A DNA stretch of 64,000 nucleotides from Streptomyces sp. NBC_01481 (GTDB lineage Bacteria; Actinomycetota; Actinomycetes; Streptomycetales; Streptomycetaceae): NCBI RefSeq assembly GCF_026339995.1, contig NZ_JAPEPT010000002.1, positions 168,501 to 232,500 on the forward strand, read 5' to 3'. How positions within the stretch are numbered: the stretch's first letter is position 1; the number at the start of each line of letters is the position of its first letter. The notes beneath the pieces are model-generated. The model ran no database searches. It was given only the letters and a program-made list of their open reading frames with translations, and was not told the origin of the DNA. This document shows, piece by piece, positions 36,517 through 45,968 of this stretch. A program made the translations under genes and the position numbers.

Positions 36517-36924
36517 TCAAGCGCTCACGGTGAACTCGCACCACACGATCTTCCCCGGATCGCGCTCGCCGACCCCCCACTTGTCGGCGAGCGCGGCCAC
36601 GAGCAACAGACCCCGGCCCGACTCCTCGTCCGGCTCCCCTACCGCCGGCAGCCCGCCGCCACTGTCGTGCACCTCGACGCGCAATGCCCCGTCCCCGTCC
36701 CCGTAGAGCCACAGCTTCAGCCGGTAGCCCCGCCCGGGCGGCACGCCGTGCACGAGGGCGTTGGTGGCCAGCTCGCTCACACAGAGCAGTACGTCGTCCA
36801 TACGCGCGCCGAGCCCCCAGTCGGTCACGGCCGTGCGTACGAACTCCCTGGCCGCGGGAACGGATCGCCGCTCACGTCGGTAGAACTGCTCGCGCAGACA
36901 GGGCTGTTGAATCAGGTCGTCCAT
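36517..36924 (-). CDS. RsbW-like ATP-binding (HATPase_c) regulator
   Basis: A 135-aa protein from ATG 36924; in-frame ATG 37017 would add 31 residues. The GHKL ATP fold is clear: LLCVSELATNALVHG holds the N-box Asn, VEVHDSGGGLP the G1 box, and ESGRGLLLVAALADKWGV the G2 box. Such proteins are anti-sigma kinases or stand-alone partners. It is divergent from the XRE/DUF397 pair (113 bp between starts), a recurring trio in Streptomyces. Confidence 0.88.
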   Translation of the reverse strand: MDDLIQQPCLREQFYRRERRSVPAAREFVRTAVTDWGLGARMDDVLLCVSELATNALVHGVPPGRGYRLKLWLYGDGDGALRVEVHDSGGGLPAVGEPDEESGRGLLLVAALADKWGVGERDPGKIVWCEFTVSA

Positions 36925-37037
36925 GAGACGAGCGTCACTGACTGTGACTACGGTGGTGCAGTACGCGAGCCCGTACGAGAATTTCGTACGGGCCCGAAGT
37001 GCGTGACGTACGGACATGGGTGGGGAGTTGGACGTGT

Positions 37038-37862
37038 ATGCACCCCAGAAAGCGGCAGCGGAAGAACGCGTCGGAGATGCGGTTGGTCGGCGCCCAGTTG
37101 GCGAAGTTTCGGGAAGCCGCGGGGCTCACCCAGCGCGAACTGGCCAGCGCGATCAATTTGAACCAGGAGACCGTCGCCTCGATTGAGCAGGGCCGCCGCC
37201 CGCTCAAGCCGGACCTCGCTGTTCGGCTGGACAGTTTGCTGGAGACGAAGAAGGCACTGGAGACAGCGGTCGCCAACATGCCCGAGATTGATCTGATCCC
37301 GGCGTGGGCGGAGGAGTACATGGACTTGGAGCGCGAGGCAATCGCCCTGTCCTCGTATCAGAACCAGGTCATCCCGGGTCAGCTGCAGACCGAGAGCTAC
37401 GCCCGGGCCGTCTTCCGTAGCCGTATCCCCATCCTCGACGAGGATGAGATCACCAAGCGCGTCGCAACCCGAATTGAGCGCCAGGAGATCTTGCAGCGCA
37501 AGAACCCGATGAGCATCAGCTTCGTCATCTGGCAGCCGGTACTCATGCTTCGCCTTGGAGACGGGGAGATCCACTCGGAGCAGGTTCGCCACCTCCGCGT
37601 TTGCGCCGGACTCCCCGGTGTCTCCGTCCAGGTCATGCCGCTCGATCGAGGGTCGCACCCTGCGCTCGACGGCCCGTTCGTCATGCTGGAGACCCCGGAT
37701 CATCAGTCCCTCGCGTACGCCGAAACTCAGCGCGGAAGTCAGCTCATTGCGGACCTCGACGAGGTGAGCATCCTTAGCCAGAGGTATGCGATGCTGCGGA
37801 CTCAGGCCCTCAACCAAGAGGACACCGTGGGCCTGTTGGACCGCTTGCTAGGAGAGCAATGA
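37038..37862 (+). CDS. XRE-family regulator with DUF5753
   Basis: A 274-aa protein from ATG 37038. HTH at about residues 14-70 (VGAQLAKFREAAGLTQRELASAI, NQETVASIEQGRRPLK), then DUF5753 from about residue 90 (EREAIALSSYQNQVIPGQLQTE, YARAVFRSR, MLRLGDGEIHSEQVRHL). This is the Scr1-like class of regulators. Its stop overlaps the start of a DUF397 gene (ATGA), and the two usually work as a regulator and small partner. Confidence 0.92.
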   Translation: MHPRKRQRKNASEMRLVGAQLAKFREAAGLTQRELASAINLNQETVASIEQGRRPLKPDLAVRLDSLLETKKALETAVANMPEIDLIPAWAEEYMDLEREAIALSSYQNQVIPGQLQTESYARAVFRSRIPILDEDEITKRVATRIERQEILQRKNPMSISFVIWQPVLMLRLGDGEIHSEQVRHLRVCAGLPGVSVQVMPLDRGSHPALDGPFVMLETPDHQSLAYAETQRGSQLIADLDEVSILSQRYAMLRTQALNQEDTVGLLDRLLGEQ

Positions 37863-38095
37863 GCACCGCACTGCACTGGTTCAAGTCCAGCTACAGCGGC
37901 AGCGACGGCGGCGACTGCCTCGAAGTCGCGTACGCCTGGCGCAAGTCCACGTACAGCAGCGATGAAGGCGGGGCCTGCGTCGAGGTCGCCGCCCACCCCG
38001 CCGCCGTCCACATCCGGGACTCCAAGAACCCCGACGGCCCCATGCTCACCCTCACCCCCGCCACCTGGGCCGCTTTCACCACCACCCTGCTCTGA
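37859..38095 (+). CDS. DUF397 protein with duplicated N-terminal motif
   Basis: A 78-aa protein from ATG 37859, coupled to the XRE gene by a 4-nt overlap. The motif W-x-KSSYSG-GG-C-EVA occurs twice: WFKSSYSGSDGGDCLEVAY, then WRKSTYSSDEGGACVEVAA, followed by the normal DUF397 end IRDSKNPDGPMLTLTPATW. Typical members have one motif, so part of the domain is duplicated. DUF397 proteins are thought to act with their XRE partner. Confidence 0.9.
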   Translation: MSTALHWFKSSYSGSDGGDCLEVAYAWRKSTYSSDEGGACVEVAAHPAAVHIRDSKNPDGPMLTLTPATWAAFTTTLL

Positions 38096-38107
38096 GCCAA
38101 ATTGTCA

Positions 38108-38890
38108 GTGGCGACGCATAAAGTCGCCTGCATGGTGATCAACCCGAACGCACTGGGCCTGGACCTGCCGCCCGGTGCCATGCGTGTCCAGCCGTCCCTC
38201 TGGTACGCGAACGAGCCCGCACAGCCGAACACTTGGGCGCGCCTGCTCCCCGCCCGGGAGGCGTCCGGCATGCACCCGGTGCTGCTCGTGAACGACGAGG
38301 ACCGCTCCCTCACCTGGGACCGGGACCTCGATCTCGACCACATGTCGCATCCGGACGACCACGACCCGGAAGAAGTCCTCGCGTCCCTGTGGGACTACGA
38401 CATGGAGGAGAACGAGGACGAGGAGGACGCCGACACCATCGCCCCGTTCACAGCCGAGTGGCCGGGCCTCGCCCCGGCGGGCGAGCCGGTGGCCGACGCG
38501 GACGCCACGGCCGCCCGTGTCGCCGCCGAACTGCTGGATGCCGGCCGGCTGCCCGGGGCGAGGGCCGGGCTGATTCCCGTACGTCGCGGCGCGGACATCC
38601 TCACCGCGCTGGGCTGGACCGGCGCCTGCAATCACGCGGACAGCGGCCTGCTCTCCACCGTCCTGCGTTCATGGGAGGACCGCTTCGGACTGCGCGTCGT
38701 CGCATTGCACTTCGACCGCTTGGACGTCTCCGTCGCGGCCCCGCCCCGCACGATGCCGGAGGCTCTGGCAGTCGCGGCCGAGCACCACGCGTTCTGCCCG
38801 GACACCGTACGGCAGGGGTACGACACGATCCGCGAGTACGCGGCGGAGGGCGTGCTGGGGAAGCAGCACTGGACGTTCTGGTGGGACTGA
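38108..38890 (+). CDS. DUF4253 domain protein
   Basis: A 260-aa acidic protein. Start uncertain: GTG 38108 is used; TTG 38102 and ATG 38132 are in frame and none has a strong ribosome binding site. An acidic stretch (MEENEDEEDADT) lies near residue 100. The C-terminal half (LIPVRRGADILTALGWTGACNH, SWEDRFGLRVVALHFDRLDVSVA, HHAFCPDTV, TFWWD) matches DUF4253. Function unknown. Confidence 0.82.
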   Translation: MATHKVACMVINPNALGLDLPPGAMRVQPSLWYANEPAQPNTWARLLPAREASGMHPVLLVNDEDRSLTWDRDLDLDHMSHPDDHDPEEVLASLWDYDMEENEDEEDADTIAPFTAEWPGLAPAGEPVADADATAARVAAELLDAGRLPGARAGLIPVRRGADILTALGWTGACNHADSGLLSTVLRSWEDRFGLRVVALHFDRLDVSVAAPPRTMPEALAVAAEHHAFCPDTVRQGYDTIREYAAEGVLGKQHWTFWWD

Positions 38891-38923
38891 CCCAGGAGCA
38901 GTTTTCGGCTGCCCTCGATTCGC

Positions 38924-38939
38924 ATTGGTCTATACCTTG
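38924..38939. promoter_or_regulatory. DasR-type operator (dre) upstream of chitinase
   Basis: ATTGGTCTATACCTTG matches the dre pattern (TGGTCTAGACC with flanking symmetry) bound by DasR, the N-acetylglucosamine-responsive GntR regulator that controls chitinases in Streptomyces. It lies 82 bp before the GTG of the GH19 gene. One copy is visible. Confidence 0.7.
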
Positions 38940-39020
38940 ACTTGATCACGTCAAGCACGCTTGAGTGAGGTGCACAACCCCCCACCACGGCACGGCCGTT
39001 GCGTGCTAAGGAGTGATCGC

Positions 39021-39920
39021 GTGCTGAGACGACACCGCATCATGGCGTTGCTGATCGCCATCCTCGTAGGAAGCGGACTGGCGGCGGTCTTCATGCCCGC
39101 CGCGACCGCCGCCACCACGGACGCCTGCACCTCCGCGCCGAACTGGTCGGCCGGTACCTGGTACGGCACTGGCAACGTTGTCAGATACACGGACGGCAAG
39201 TACTACATCGCCGAGCACGACAACCCGGGCTACGACCCGACGATCAGCACCTGGTACTGGGACCCGTACAGCTGCAGCGGCGGCGGAGACCCGTCCCCGT
39301 CGGGCTTCGTCGTGAGCGAGGCGCAGTTCAACCAGATGTTCCCGAACCGGAATTCGTTCTACACGTACAGCGGGCTGAAGGCCGCGCTGAGCGCGTACCC
39401 GGGCTTCGCGACCACGGGCAGCGACACGGTCAAGAAGCAGGAGGCCGCGGCCTTCCTGGCGAATGTGAACCACGAGACGGGCGGTCTGGTCCACATCGTG
39501 GAGCAGAACCAGGCCAACTACCCGCACTACTGCGACTGGAGCCAGCCCTACGGCTGCCCCGCGGGCCAGGCGGCGTACTACGGCCGCGGGCCGATCCAGC
39601 TCAGCTGGAACTTCAACTACAAGGCGGCGGGCGACGCGCTCGGCATCGATCTGCTGGGCAACCCCTGGCTTGTGCAGAACGACGCGGCCGTGGCCTGGAA
39701 GACCGGCCTCTGGTACTGGAACACCCAGAACGGCCCGGGCACGATGACCCCGCACAACGCGATGGTCAACCAGGCGGGCTTCGGCCAGACCATCCGCTCG
39801 ATCAACGGCTCGCTGGAATGCGACGGCAGGAACCCGGCGCAGGTCCAGAGCCGGGTGAACAGCTACACGCAGTTCACGCAGATCCTCGGTGTGCCCACCG
39901 GATCCAACCTGTACTGCTGA
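39021..39920 (+). CDS. Secreted GH19 chitinase with N-terminal chitin-binding domain
   Basis: A 299-aa protein from GTG 39021 with AAGGAG 7 nt upstream. Signal peptide about 1-30 (ends ATAATT), then a CBM5/12 domain (NWSAGTWYGTGNVVRYTDGKYY, STWYWDPYSC), a short Gly/Ser/Pro linker, and the GH19 domain from about residue 95: FLANVNHETGG with the catalytic Glu and AYYGRGPIQLSWNFNY. It hydrolyses chitin outside the cell, supplying GlcNAc that acts back on DasR. Length fits Streptomyces family 19 enzymes. Confidence 0.95.
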   Translation: MLRRHRIMALLIAILVGSGLAAVFMPAATAATTDACTSAPNWSAGTWYGTGNVVRYTDGKYYIAEHDNPGYDPTISTWYWDPYSCSGGGDPSPSGFVVSEAQFNQMFPNRNSFYTYSGLKAALSAYPGFATTGSDTVKKQEAAAFLANVNHETGGLVHIVEQNQANYPHYCDWSQPYGCPAGQAAYYGRGPIQLSWNFNYKAAGDALGIDLLGNPWLVQNDAAVAWKTGLWYWNTQNGPGTMTPHNAMVNQAGFGQTIRSINGSLECDGRNPAQVQSRVNSYTQFTQILGVPTGSNLYC

Positions 39921-39942
39921 CCCACCCCCCACAACAGGCCGT

Positions 39943-39969
39943 GGGCCGGGGAGAACATTCCCCCGGCCC
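39943..39969. terminator. Hairpin after the chitinase gene
   Basis: GGGCCGGGG (39943-39951) pairs with CCCCGGCCC (39961-39969) around a nine-base loop, 23 bp after the chitinase stop. A GC stem without a clear T-run, as is usual in Streptomyces. Confidence 0.65.
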
Positions 39970-40127
39970 GCGGTCAGCCATGTGAGCCCCCATGGCGCAC
40001 GGTCACCGTGGACACTCCCTGTTCACACGACCCCAGGCAACCCACAGGATCTTCTCCCCGTCCTCCGGGATCGAGAGGCACCCGGGCCCAACCGGGCGCT
40101 CCAGTCGGGGGGTTGAGGAGAGAGACG

Positions 40128-42896
40128 TTGATACGTGCCCGGAGAGCATGGGCCACCGCGATAGCGGTGCTCACGGTGGCGGGAGTGTCGCCGGCCGTGG
40201 CTCACGCCCAGCCGCAGCCACCTGATGTCACACCCGTCACGGCGGCGAACGACGAGGATGGCCTGCCGCCCGGCTGGCGGATCACGAACACCGACGGGGA
40301 GCAGACGCTGGAGTGGCGCTCCCCGCGCCCGGTGCCGGCGGGCGACGCGCGCGTGGAGTTCCACGCCGACGGCAAGCTGGTCGGCGTGCCAGACACGGAG
40401 GAAGACGGCCGGACCTTCCGGCTGCCCCTCGACGACGCACGCACAGCGGATCTGGCGGACCTTCAGGTGCTGGCGGCCGGCCGACGGCTGGACCAGAAGG
40501 CCGACGGCGCCCGTGACGGGCGCTCCCCGTCCGCCGCGAAACCGCCTGCCGAGCTTCCGGCCGGCGCCGTCGACCCGGGCAAGCCCGGCACGTACCGCAC
40601 GGTCACCGGCGAGTACGCGCTCGCCCCGGTCCGTCTGCCCGGCTTCCCGGCGCCTGTCGAGATGCGCGGCGTCGTCGTCGCGCCGAAGGGAGCCACGGGC
40701 AAGCGTCCGGTCGCACTGTTCCTGCACGGCCGGCATGCCACGTGCTACGTCCCGGGCAGCGGGGAGCCGAACATCGACTGGCCGTGCGCGAAGGGCGCCA
40801 AGCCGATCCCGAGCCACCGGGGCTATCTGCGCGACCAGGAACTGCTGGCCTCCCAGGGCTATGTGACCGTGTCGATCTCCGCCAACGGCATCAACGGCCA
40901 GGACGGGAACGCCGAGGACGGCGGCGCGCAGGCGCGCTCCTCCCTGGTGCGCAGCCACCTGGCCCGCTGGGCCGACTGGGCCGCAAAGCCCGCCGCGGCA
41001 CCCGCGGGCGTACGCAAGGCGCCGAAGGCCGACCTGTCCCGCGTCCTGCTCGTCGGGCACTCGCGCGGCGGCGAGGGCGTCAACCGTGCCGCCATGGACA
41101 GCCTGTACCCGCCCCCGCCCGCCCAGGACGGTTACCGGGAAAAGGTGCGCTGGAACATCCGCGGGACCGTGCTCATCGGGCCGACGATCTTCGGCCACAA
41201 CCCCGTGCCGGACGTGCCGTCGCTGACGATCCTGCCGGGCTGCGACGGCGACGTCTCCGACCTCCAGGGCCAGGTGTACGCCGACGGCACCCGCGGGGTC
41301 AGCCGGGGCAAGGCACTGCACAGCGCGGTCTACATGGTCGGCGCCAACCACAACTACTTCAACAGCGAGTGGACGCCGGGCCAGGCGCAGGCACCCGCCG
41401 ACGACGACTTCGGCCACGACCCCGAGCGGCCGGACCCGGTGTGCTCGCCGGGCACCGCGACCCGGCTGACCGCCGACCAGCAGCACCGGGCAGGCGCCAC
41501 CTACATCGCCGCCGCGGCCAGGCTGTTCGTCGCCGGTGACGACCGGGTGCGCGAGCTGCTCGACGGCTCGGGCCGCCGGGCTCCCTCCGCCGACCCCGCG
41601 CGGGTGCTGACTCACGCGGTCGGCGCGAACCGCGGCGCCGGGTTCCTCCCGGACGGCTCCGTGAAGGTGACCGGCGGACGGCTGTGCTCCGCGATCGATC
41701 CCGACCCGCGCGTCGCCTGCCTGAACACGGAGGCGGGCGGCTCCTCGCCGCACTTCGCGCACTGGCAGCCGGAGCGCGAGAAGGGCCGTTCCGCGGTGAC
41801 GCTGCGCTGGAGCGCGCCGGGTTCGGCGGTGACGGTGCGCCCCGCAAAGCCGCTCTCCGTCAAGGACGCCAAGAGCCTCGCGCTGCGCGTCTTCGTGCCG
41901 CCGAACTCCACCGGCACACAGCTTGACGTGTCCGTCACCGACGCCTCCGGCAAGCGGGCGAACCTCGGCCGCGTACGGGTGGACGGCCTGCCCGGCAGCG
42001 ACCGCACCTCCTCCTACTGGGCGCGCGAGGTGCGCGTACCGCTCACCGCCGCCACCCGCTCCGGCCTCGACCTGCGCCGCATCGCCTCCCTGGAGCTGAC
42101 CCCGCGCACCCGCTCCGGGCAGGCGTGGCTGATGGACGCCTGGGCGTGGAGCCCCGGCACCCCCGCGGTGTCGCAGGCCCCGCTGACCCGTATCGACATC
42201 GGCCGCATCAAGGTCAAGGAGGGCGACTCGGGCGTCCGCACGTACCGGGTGCCCGTCCGCGCGTCCGGGAAGGGCAGCGGCACGGTCCGGCTGTACGTCC
42301 TCGACCCGGTCACCGGCAAGGCGAAGGACCGGCTGGTGACGGTGCGGCCCGGCGGGGGCATCGACGTTTCGGTGCAGGTTAAGGGCAACAAGCGGTACGC
42401 CTGGGACGTGTCCCACGACCTGCTCGTGAAGGCGGTGCGCGGGACCGTCATCGGCTCGCACTCCGGAGGGGTCATCGCCGAGAACGACGACCCGATGCCC
42501 AAGATCACCGTCAAGCCGGTCGCCGACAAGGTGACCGAGGGGCAGCCCCTGAAGTGGCAGGTCGCCCTGTCCGCGCCCGCCGACGTGGAGATCACGAGCA
42601 CGCTGACGTTCGTCCCCGTCCCGAGCCGCCGCGAGCTGTCCACGGCGGACGTCGAGCGGCAGTGGCTGCTCGACCTGATCGGCGAGGTCCCGGACGGTGA
42701 AGTGCCGCTGTCCCAGCTGAAGTACGCCTCCCTGTGGGCGTCCGTACCGACCGGGAAGACGAGCGCGGAGCTGCGCGTGCCCACGTTCCGCGACCAGGTG
42801 GCCGAACCGACGGAGTACGTGGGCATCCAGTCCCTCGACGACGAGGACAAGCCGCACGGCCCGGTCCTGACCGGCACGGTGCTCGACGCGTCGTAG
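40128..42896 (+). CDS. Large secreted alpha/beta-hydrolase with beta-sandwich C-terminus
   Basis: A 922-aa protein from TTG 40128 with GGAG upstream (no in-frame ATG or GTG fits). Signal peptide about 1-25 (AVLTVAGVSPAVAHA). A hydrolase domain follows: RPVALFLHGRHATCY, the nucleophile elbow VLLVGHSRGGEG with S312, and ILPGCDGDVSD and GANHNYF around the other active-site residues. The C-terminal third has Calx-beta-like strands (RIKVKEGDSGVRTYRVPVRA, then KITVKPVADKVTEGQPL). The target is unknown; it may be an esterase or lipase-like enzyme. Confidence 0.82.
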   Translation: MIRARRAWATAIAVLTVAGVSPAVAHAQPQPPDVTPVTAANDEDGLPPGWRITNTDGEQTLEWRSPRPVPAGDARVEFHADGKLVGVPDTEEDGRTFRLPLDDARTADLADLQVLAAGRRLDQKADGARDGRSPSAAKPPAELPAGAVDPGKPGTYRTVTGEYALAPVRLPGFPAPVEMRGVVVAPKGATGKRPVALFLHGRHATCYVPGSGEPNIDWPCAKGAKPIPSHRGYLRDQELLASQGYVTVSISANGINGQDGNAEDGGAQARSSLVRSHLARWADWAAKPAAAPAGVRKAPKADLSRVLLVGHSRGGEGVNRAAMDSLYPPPPAQDGYREKVRWNIRGTVLIGPTIFGHNPVPDVPSLTILPGCDGDVSDLQGQVYADGTRGVSRGKALHSAVYMVGANHNYFNSEWTPGQAQAPADDDFGHDPERPDPVCSPGTATRLTADQQHRAGATYIAAAARLFVAGDDRVRELLDGSGRRAPSADPARVLTHAVGANRGAGFLPDGSVKVTGGRLCSAIDPDPRVACLNTEAGGSSPHFAHWQPEREKGRSAVTLRWSAPGSAVTVRPAKPLSVKDAKSLALRVFVPPNSTGTQLDVSVTDASGKRANLGRVRVDGLPGSDRTSSYWAREVRVPLTAATRSGLDLRRIASLELTPRTRSGQAWLMDAWAWSPGTPAVSQAPLTRIDIGRIKVKEGDSGVRTYRVPVRASGKGSGTVRLYVLDPVTGKAKDRLVTVRPGGGIDVSVQVKGNKRYAWDVSHDLLVKAVRGTVIGSHSGGVIAENDDPMPKITVKPVADKVTEGQPLKWQVALSAPADVEITSTLTFVPVPSRRELSTADVERQWLLDLIGEVPDGEVPLSQLKYASLWASVPTGKTSAELRVPTFRDQVAEPTEYVGIQSLDDEDKPHGPVLTGTVLDAS

Positions 42897-42926
42897 GCAC
42901 AACCGCGTTGGTCACGCGGGCGTGGG

Positions 42927-42966
42927 CCGGCACCCCGGTTCACGCGCGCGTGGCCTGGGGTGCCGG
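42927..42966. terminator. Bidirectional hairpin between hydrolase and hemB
   Basis: CCGGCACCCC (42927-42936) pairs with GGGGTGCCGG (42957-42966); the loop can form an inner CACGCG/CGCGTG stem. It sits between two convergent genes. Confidence 0.7.
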
Positions 42967-42977
42967 GGCGTCCTTCG

Positions 42978-43979
42978 TCAGCGAACTGCGCCGAGGCCCT
43001 GCGCGACCTCGGTCGCCCAGTAGGTGAGGATCATGCTCGCACCGGCCCGCTTGATGCCGAGCAGCGTCTCCGCGATCGCCTTGTCCCGGTCGATCCAGCC
43101 CTTCTCGGCCGCAGCCTCGACCATCGCGTACTCACCGCTGATCTGGTACGCGGCGACCGGCACGTCGACGGACTCGGCGACCTTCGCCAGCACGTCGAGG
43201 TAGGGACCCGCGGGCTTGACCATGACCATGTCGGCGCCCTCTTCGAGGTCCAGCGCCAACTCCCGCAGGGACTCCCGGAGGTTGGCGGGGTCCTGCTGGT
43301 ACGTCTTGCGATCGCCCTTGAGGGAGGAGCCGACGGCCTCGCGGAAGGGTCCGTAGAAGGCCGACGAGTACTTCGCCGTGTACGCGAGGATCGCGACATC
43401 CTCGTGGCCGGTCTGGTCCAGCGCGTCGCGAGTGACGCCGACCTGCCCGTCCATCATGCCGCTGGGGCCCACGACATGAACGCCCGCGTCGGCCTGCACC
43501 TGGGCCATCTCGGCGTACCGCTCAAGGGTGGCGTCGTTGTCGACGCGGCCGTCGGCGTCCAGGACGCCGCAGTGGCCGTGGTCGGTGTACTCGTCCAGAC
43601 ACAGGTCCGACATGATGACGAGCTCGTCGCCGACCTCGGCCTTCACGTCCCTGATCGCGACCTGCAGAATCCCGTCCGGGTCCGTCCCCGCGGTCCCCGC
43701 ACCGTCCTTCTTCGCGTCCTCCGGCACCCCGAACAGCATGATCCCGGCGACGCCTGCCTCCAGGGCCTCGACGGCGGCCTTCCGCAGGGTGTCGCGGGTG
43801 TGCTGCACGACGCCGGGCATGGCGCTGATCGGCACGGGCTCGTGGATGCCCTCGCGGACGAAGGCGGGAAGGATCAGATCGGCGGGGTGAAGACGAGTCT
43901 CGGCGACCATGCGGCGCATGGCGGGGGTGGTGCGCAGCCGCCGTGGCCGCGCGCCGGGAAAGGATCCGTACGCAGTCAT
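42978..43979 (-). CDS. hemB: Delta-aminolevulinic acid dehydratase (porphobilinogen synthase)
   Basis: A 333-aa protein from ATG 43979. It condenses two 5-aminolevulinates to porphobilinogen. Schiff-base lysines are in AYTAKYSS and [11 protein letters not shown]. The metal region [14 protein letters not shown] has the Asp/Cys mix typical of Mg-dependent or mixed bacterial enzymes. It follows hemD on the same strand after 321 bp filled with dispersed repeats, so it may still be transcribed from the rex promoter or have its own. Confidence 0.96.
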   Translation of the reverse strand: MTAYGSFPGARPRRLRTTPAMRRMVAETRLHPADLILPAFVREGIHEPVPISAMPGVVQHTRDTLRKAAVEALEAGVAGIMLFGVPEDAKKDGAGTAGTDPDGILQVAIRDVKAEVGDELVIMSDLCLDEYTDHGHCGVLDADGRVDNDATLERYAEMAQVQADAGVHVVGPSGMMDGQVGVTRDALDQTGHEDVAILAYTAKYSSAFYGPFREAVGSSLKGDRKTYQQDPANLRESLRELALDLEEGADMVMVKPAGPYLDVLAKVAESVDVPVAAYQISGEYAMVEAAAEKGWIDRDKAIAETLLGIKRAGASMILTYWATEVAQGLGAVR

Positions 43980-44040
43980 ATGGGAACGGTACGCCTGTCG
44001 GTGGGGGTCACGTACCGACAGCCCGTCGGCGGGGGCAGTG

Positions 44041-44260
44041 CCGCTGCGCGGGGCTTGTTCCCCACCCCCGCCCCTTCCCGAACTGGGGGCAAGCCCCCAG
44101 ACCCCGACGGGGCTTCGCCCCGGACCCCGTACGCGACCTTCGGCCGCATGTCCTCAAACGCCGGACGGGCTGAATAATTCAGCCCCGCCGGCGTTTGAGG
44201 CGCGGGGGTCCGGGGGCAGCGCCCCCGGTTACGGGAAGGGGCGGGGTGGGGGAACAAACC
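44041..44260. repeat. Dispersed GC-rich repeats between hemB and hemD
   Basis: Contains the GGGGCAAGCCCCC and CGGGGCTTCGCCCCGG modules, an inverted core at 44150-44172 (CCTCAAACGCCGGACGGGC) and a facing core near 44179-44200, together able to fold into a long hairpin around AATAATT. It fills most of the 321-bp hemD-hemB gap. No gene was found here. Confidence 0.8.
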
Positions 44261-44300
44261 CCCCGCCCCGCCCCGCGAAACCCGCACCGCGCCGCCGACG

Positions 44301-45968
44301 CTACGTCGTCCTCCGACGCCGCCCCCCGGGCCGCCGCTCACTCGGCCGCGTCACATGCTCCCCCGCCTCCAGCGCCGCCATCCTCCGCCGCGCCCCGAAC
44401 TCCGCGAGCGCCTCCGCGAGCTTGTGCACCGACGGCTCGGGGGACAGCACGTCCACCCGCAGCCCGTGCTCCTCCGCGGTCTTCGCGGTCGCAGGACCGA
44501 TGCACGCGATCACGGTCACGTTGTGCGGCTTCCCGGCGATGCCGACCAGGTTCCGCACCGTCGACGACGACGTGAAGAGCACGGCGTCGAAGCCGCCGCC
44601 CTTGATCGCCTCGCGCGTGTCCGCCGGCGGCGGCGACGCCCGTACCGTCCGGTAGGCCGTGACGTCGTCGACCTCCCAGCCGAGTTCGATCAGGCCCGCG
44701 ACCAGCGTCTCGGTCGCGATGTCGGCCCGCGGCAGGAAGACCCGGTCGATCGGGTCGAAGACGGGGTCGTACGGCGGCCAGTCCTCCAGCAGACCGGCCG
44801 CGGACTGCTCACCGCTCGGTACAAGGTCCGGCTTCACGCCGAAGTCCACCAGTGAGGCAGCGGTCTGCTCCCCCACCGCCGCGACCTTGATCCCCGCGAA
44901 GGCCCGCGCGTCGAGCCCGTATTCCTCGAACTTCTCCCGTACCGCCTTCACGGCGTTCACCGAGGTGAAGGCGATCCACTCGTAGCGGCCCGTCACCAGG
45001 CCCTTGACCGCGCGTTCCATCTGCTGCGGTGTCCGCGGCGGCTCGACGGCGATCGTCGGTACCTCGTGCGGCACTGCGCCGTACGAACGAAGCTGGTCGG
45101 AGAGCGAGGCCGCCTGCTCCTTGGTCCGCGGCACGAGCACCTTCCAGCCGAACAGCGGCTTGGACTCGAACCACGCGAGCTGGTCGCGCTGAGCAGCGGC
45201 ACTGCGCTCACCGACCACGGCTATGACGGACTGGTGGCCGTCGGGCGAGGGCAGCACCTTCGCCTGCTTCAGGGTCTGGGCGATCGTGCCGAGCGTCGCG
45301 GTCCAGGTGCGCTGCCGCGTCGTGGTCCCGGCGACCGTGACCGTCAGTGGGGTGTCGGGCTTGCGGCCCGCGGCCACCAGCTCGCCCGCCGCCGCGGCGA
45401 CCGTCTCCAGCGTCGTGGAGACGACGACCGTGCCGTCGCTCGCGCCGACCTCGGTCCAGCAACGCTCGCTCGCGGTGCGGGCGTCGACGAAGCGGACGTC
45501 CGTGCCCTGAGCGTCGCGCAGCGGCACACCGGCGTACGCGGGCACACCCACCGCGGTGGCGACACCGGGCACGACCTCGAAGGGAATCCCCTCCGCGGCG
45601 CAGGCGAGCATCTCCTGACCTGCGTCGGTGTCCAGGCCGGGATCGCCGGTCACCGCACGGACGACCCGCTTGCCGTGGCGCGCGGCCTCCATGACAAGAT
45701 TGGCCGCATCCCTGAGGACGGGGATTCCGGCGGCTGTTGACGCGTCGTCAACAACCGTTAGTTCAGGCGTGCTTACATTCGCCCGCGCATGGCTGCGTAC
45801 GACGTCGAGCACATCCGGTTCGGCGATCAGTACGTCCGCTCGCGCGAGCGCTTCGACGGCGCGCAGTGTCAGCAGTCCGGGGTCGCCGGGACCGGCGCCG
45901 AGGAAAGTGACGTGCCCGTGTGCCGAGAGCGTCGAGGATGCGTTGTTGGTGGGGCTGGTGGGGCTCAA
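44301..45968 (-). CDS. hemD: Fused uroporphyrinogen-III C-methyltransferase / synthase
   Basis: A 555-aa bifunctional protein starting at TTG 45968, which overlaps the hemC stop (TTGA). The N-terminal half is a SUMT methyltransferase (GHVTFLGAGPGDPGLLTLRAVEAL, then VVRAVTGDPG, VVPGVATAVGVPAYAGVPL), which leads to sirohaem and cobalamin precursors. The C-terminal half from about residue 250 is uroporphyrinogen-III synthase (LFGWKVLVPRTKEQAASLSDQL, WIAFTSVNAV, DAVLFTSSSTVRNL). A basic tail (RRPGGRRRRTT) ends the protein. The fusion is normal in actinobacteria. Confidence 0.95.
   Translation of the reverse strand: MSPTSPTNNASSTLSAHGHVTFLGAGPGDPGLLTLRAVEALARADVLIAEPDVLDVVRSHARANVSTPELTVVDDASTAAGIPVLRDAANLVMEAARHGKRVVRAVTGDPGLDTDAGQEMLACAAEGIPFEVVPGVATAVGVPAYAGVPLRDAQGTDVRFVDARTASERCWTEVGASDGTVVVSTTLETVAAAAGELVAAGRKPDTPLTVTVAGTTTRQRTWTATLGTIAQTLKQAKVLPSPDGHQSVIAVVGERSAAAQRDQLAWFESKPLFGWKVLVPRTKEQAASLSDQLRSYGAVPHEVPTIAVEPPRTPQQMERAVKGLVTGRYEWIAFTSVNAVKAVREKFEEYGLDARAFAGIKVAAVGEQTAASLVDFGVKPDLVPSGEQSAAGLLEDWPPYDPVFDPIDRVFLPRADIATETLVAGLIELGWEVDDVTAYRTVRASPPPADTREAIKGGGFDAVLFTSSSTVRNLVGIAGKPHNVTVIACIGPATAKTAEEHGLRVDVLSPEPSVHKLAEALAEFGARRRMAALEAGEHVTRPSERRPGGRRRRTT

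Noticed and set aside
40023..42902. A 959-residue leftward open frame opposite the secreted hydrolase
   Set aside because: Composition is Arg/Gly/Val/Leu-rich without any family feature, and the plus strand has a signal peptide and a clear hydrolase domain.
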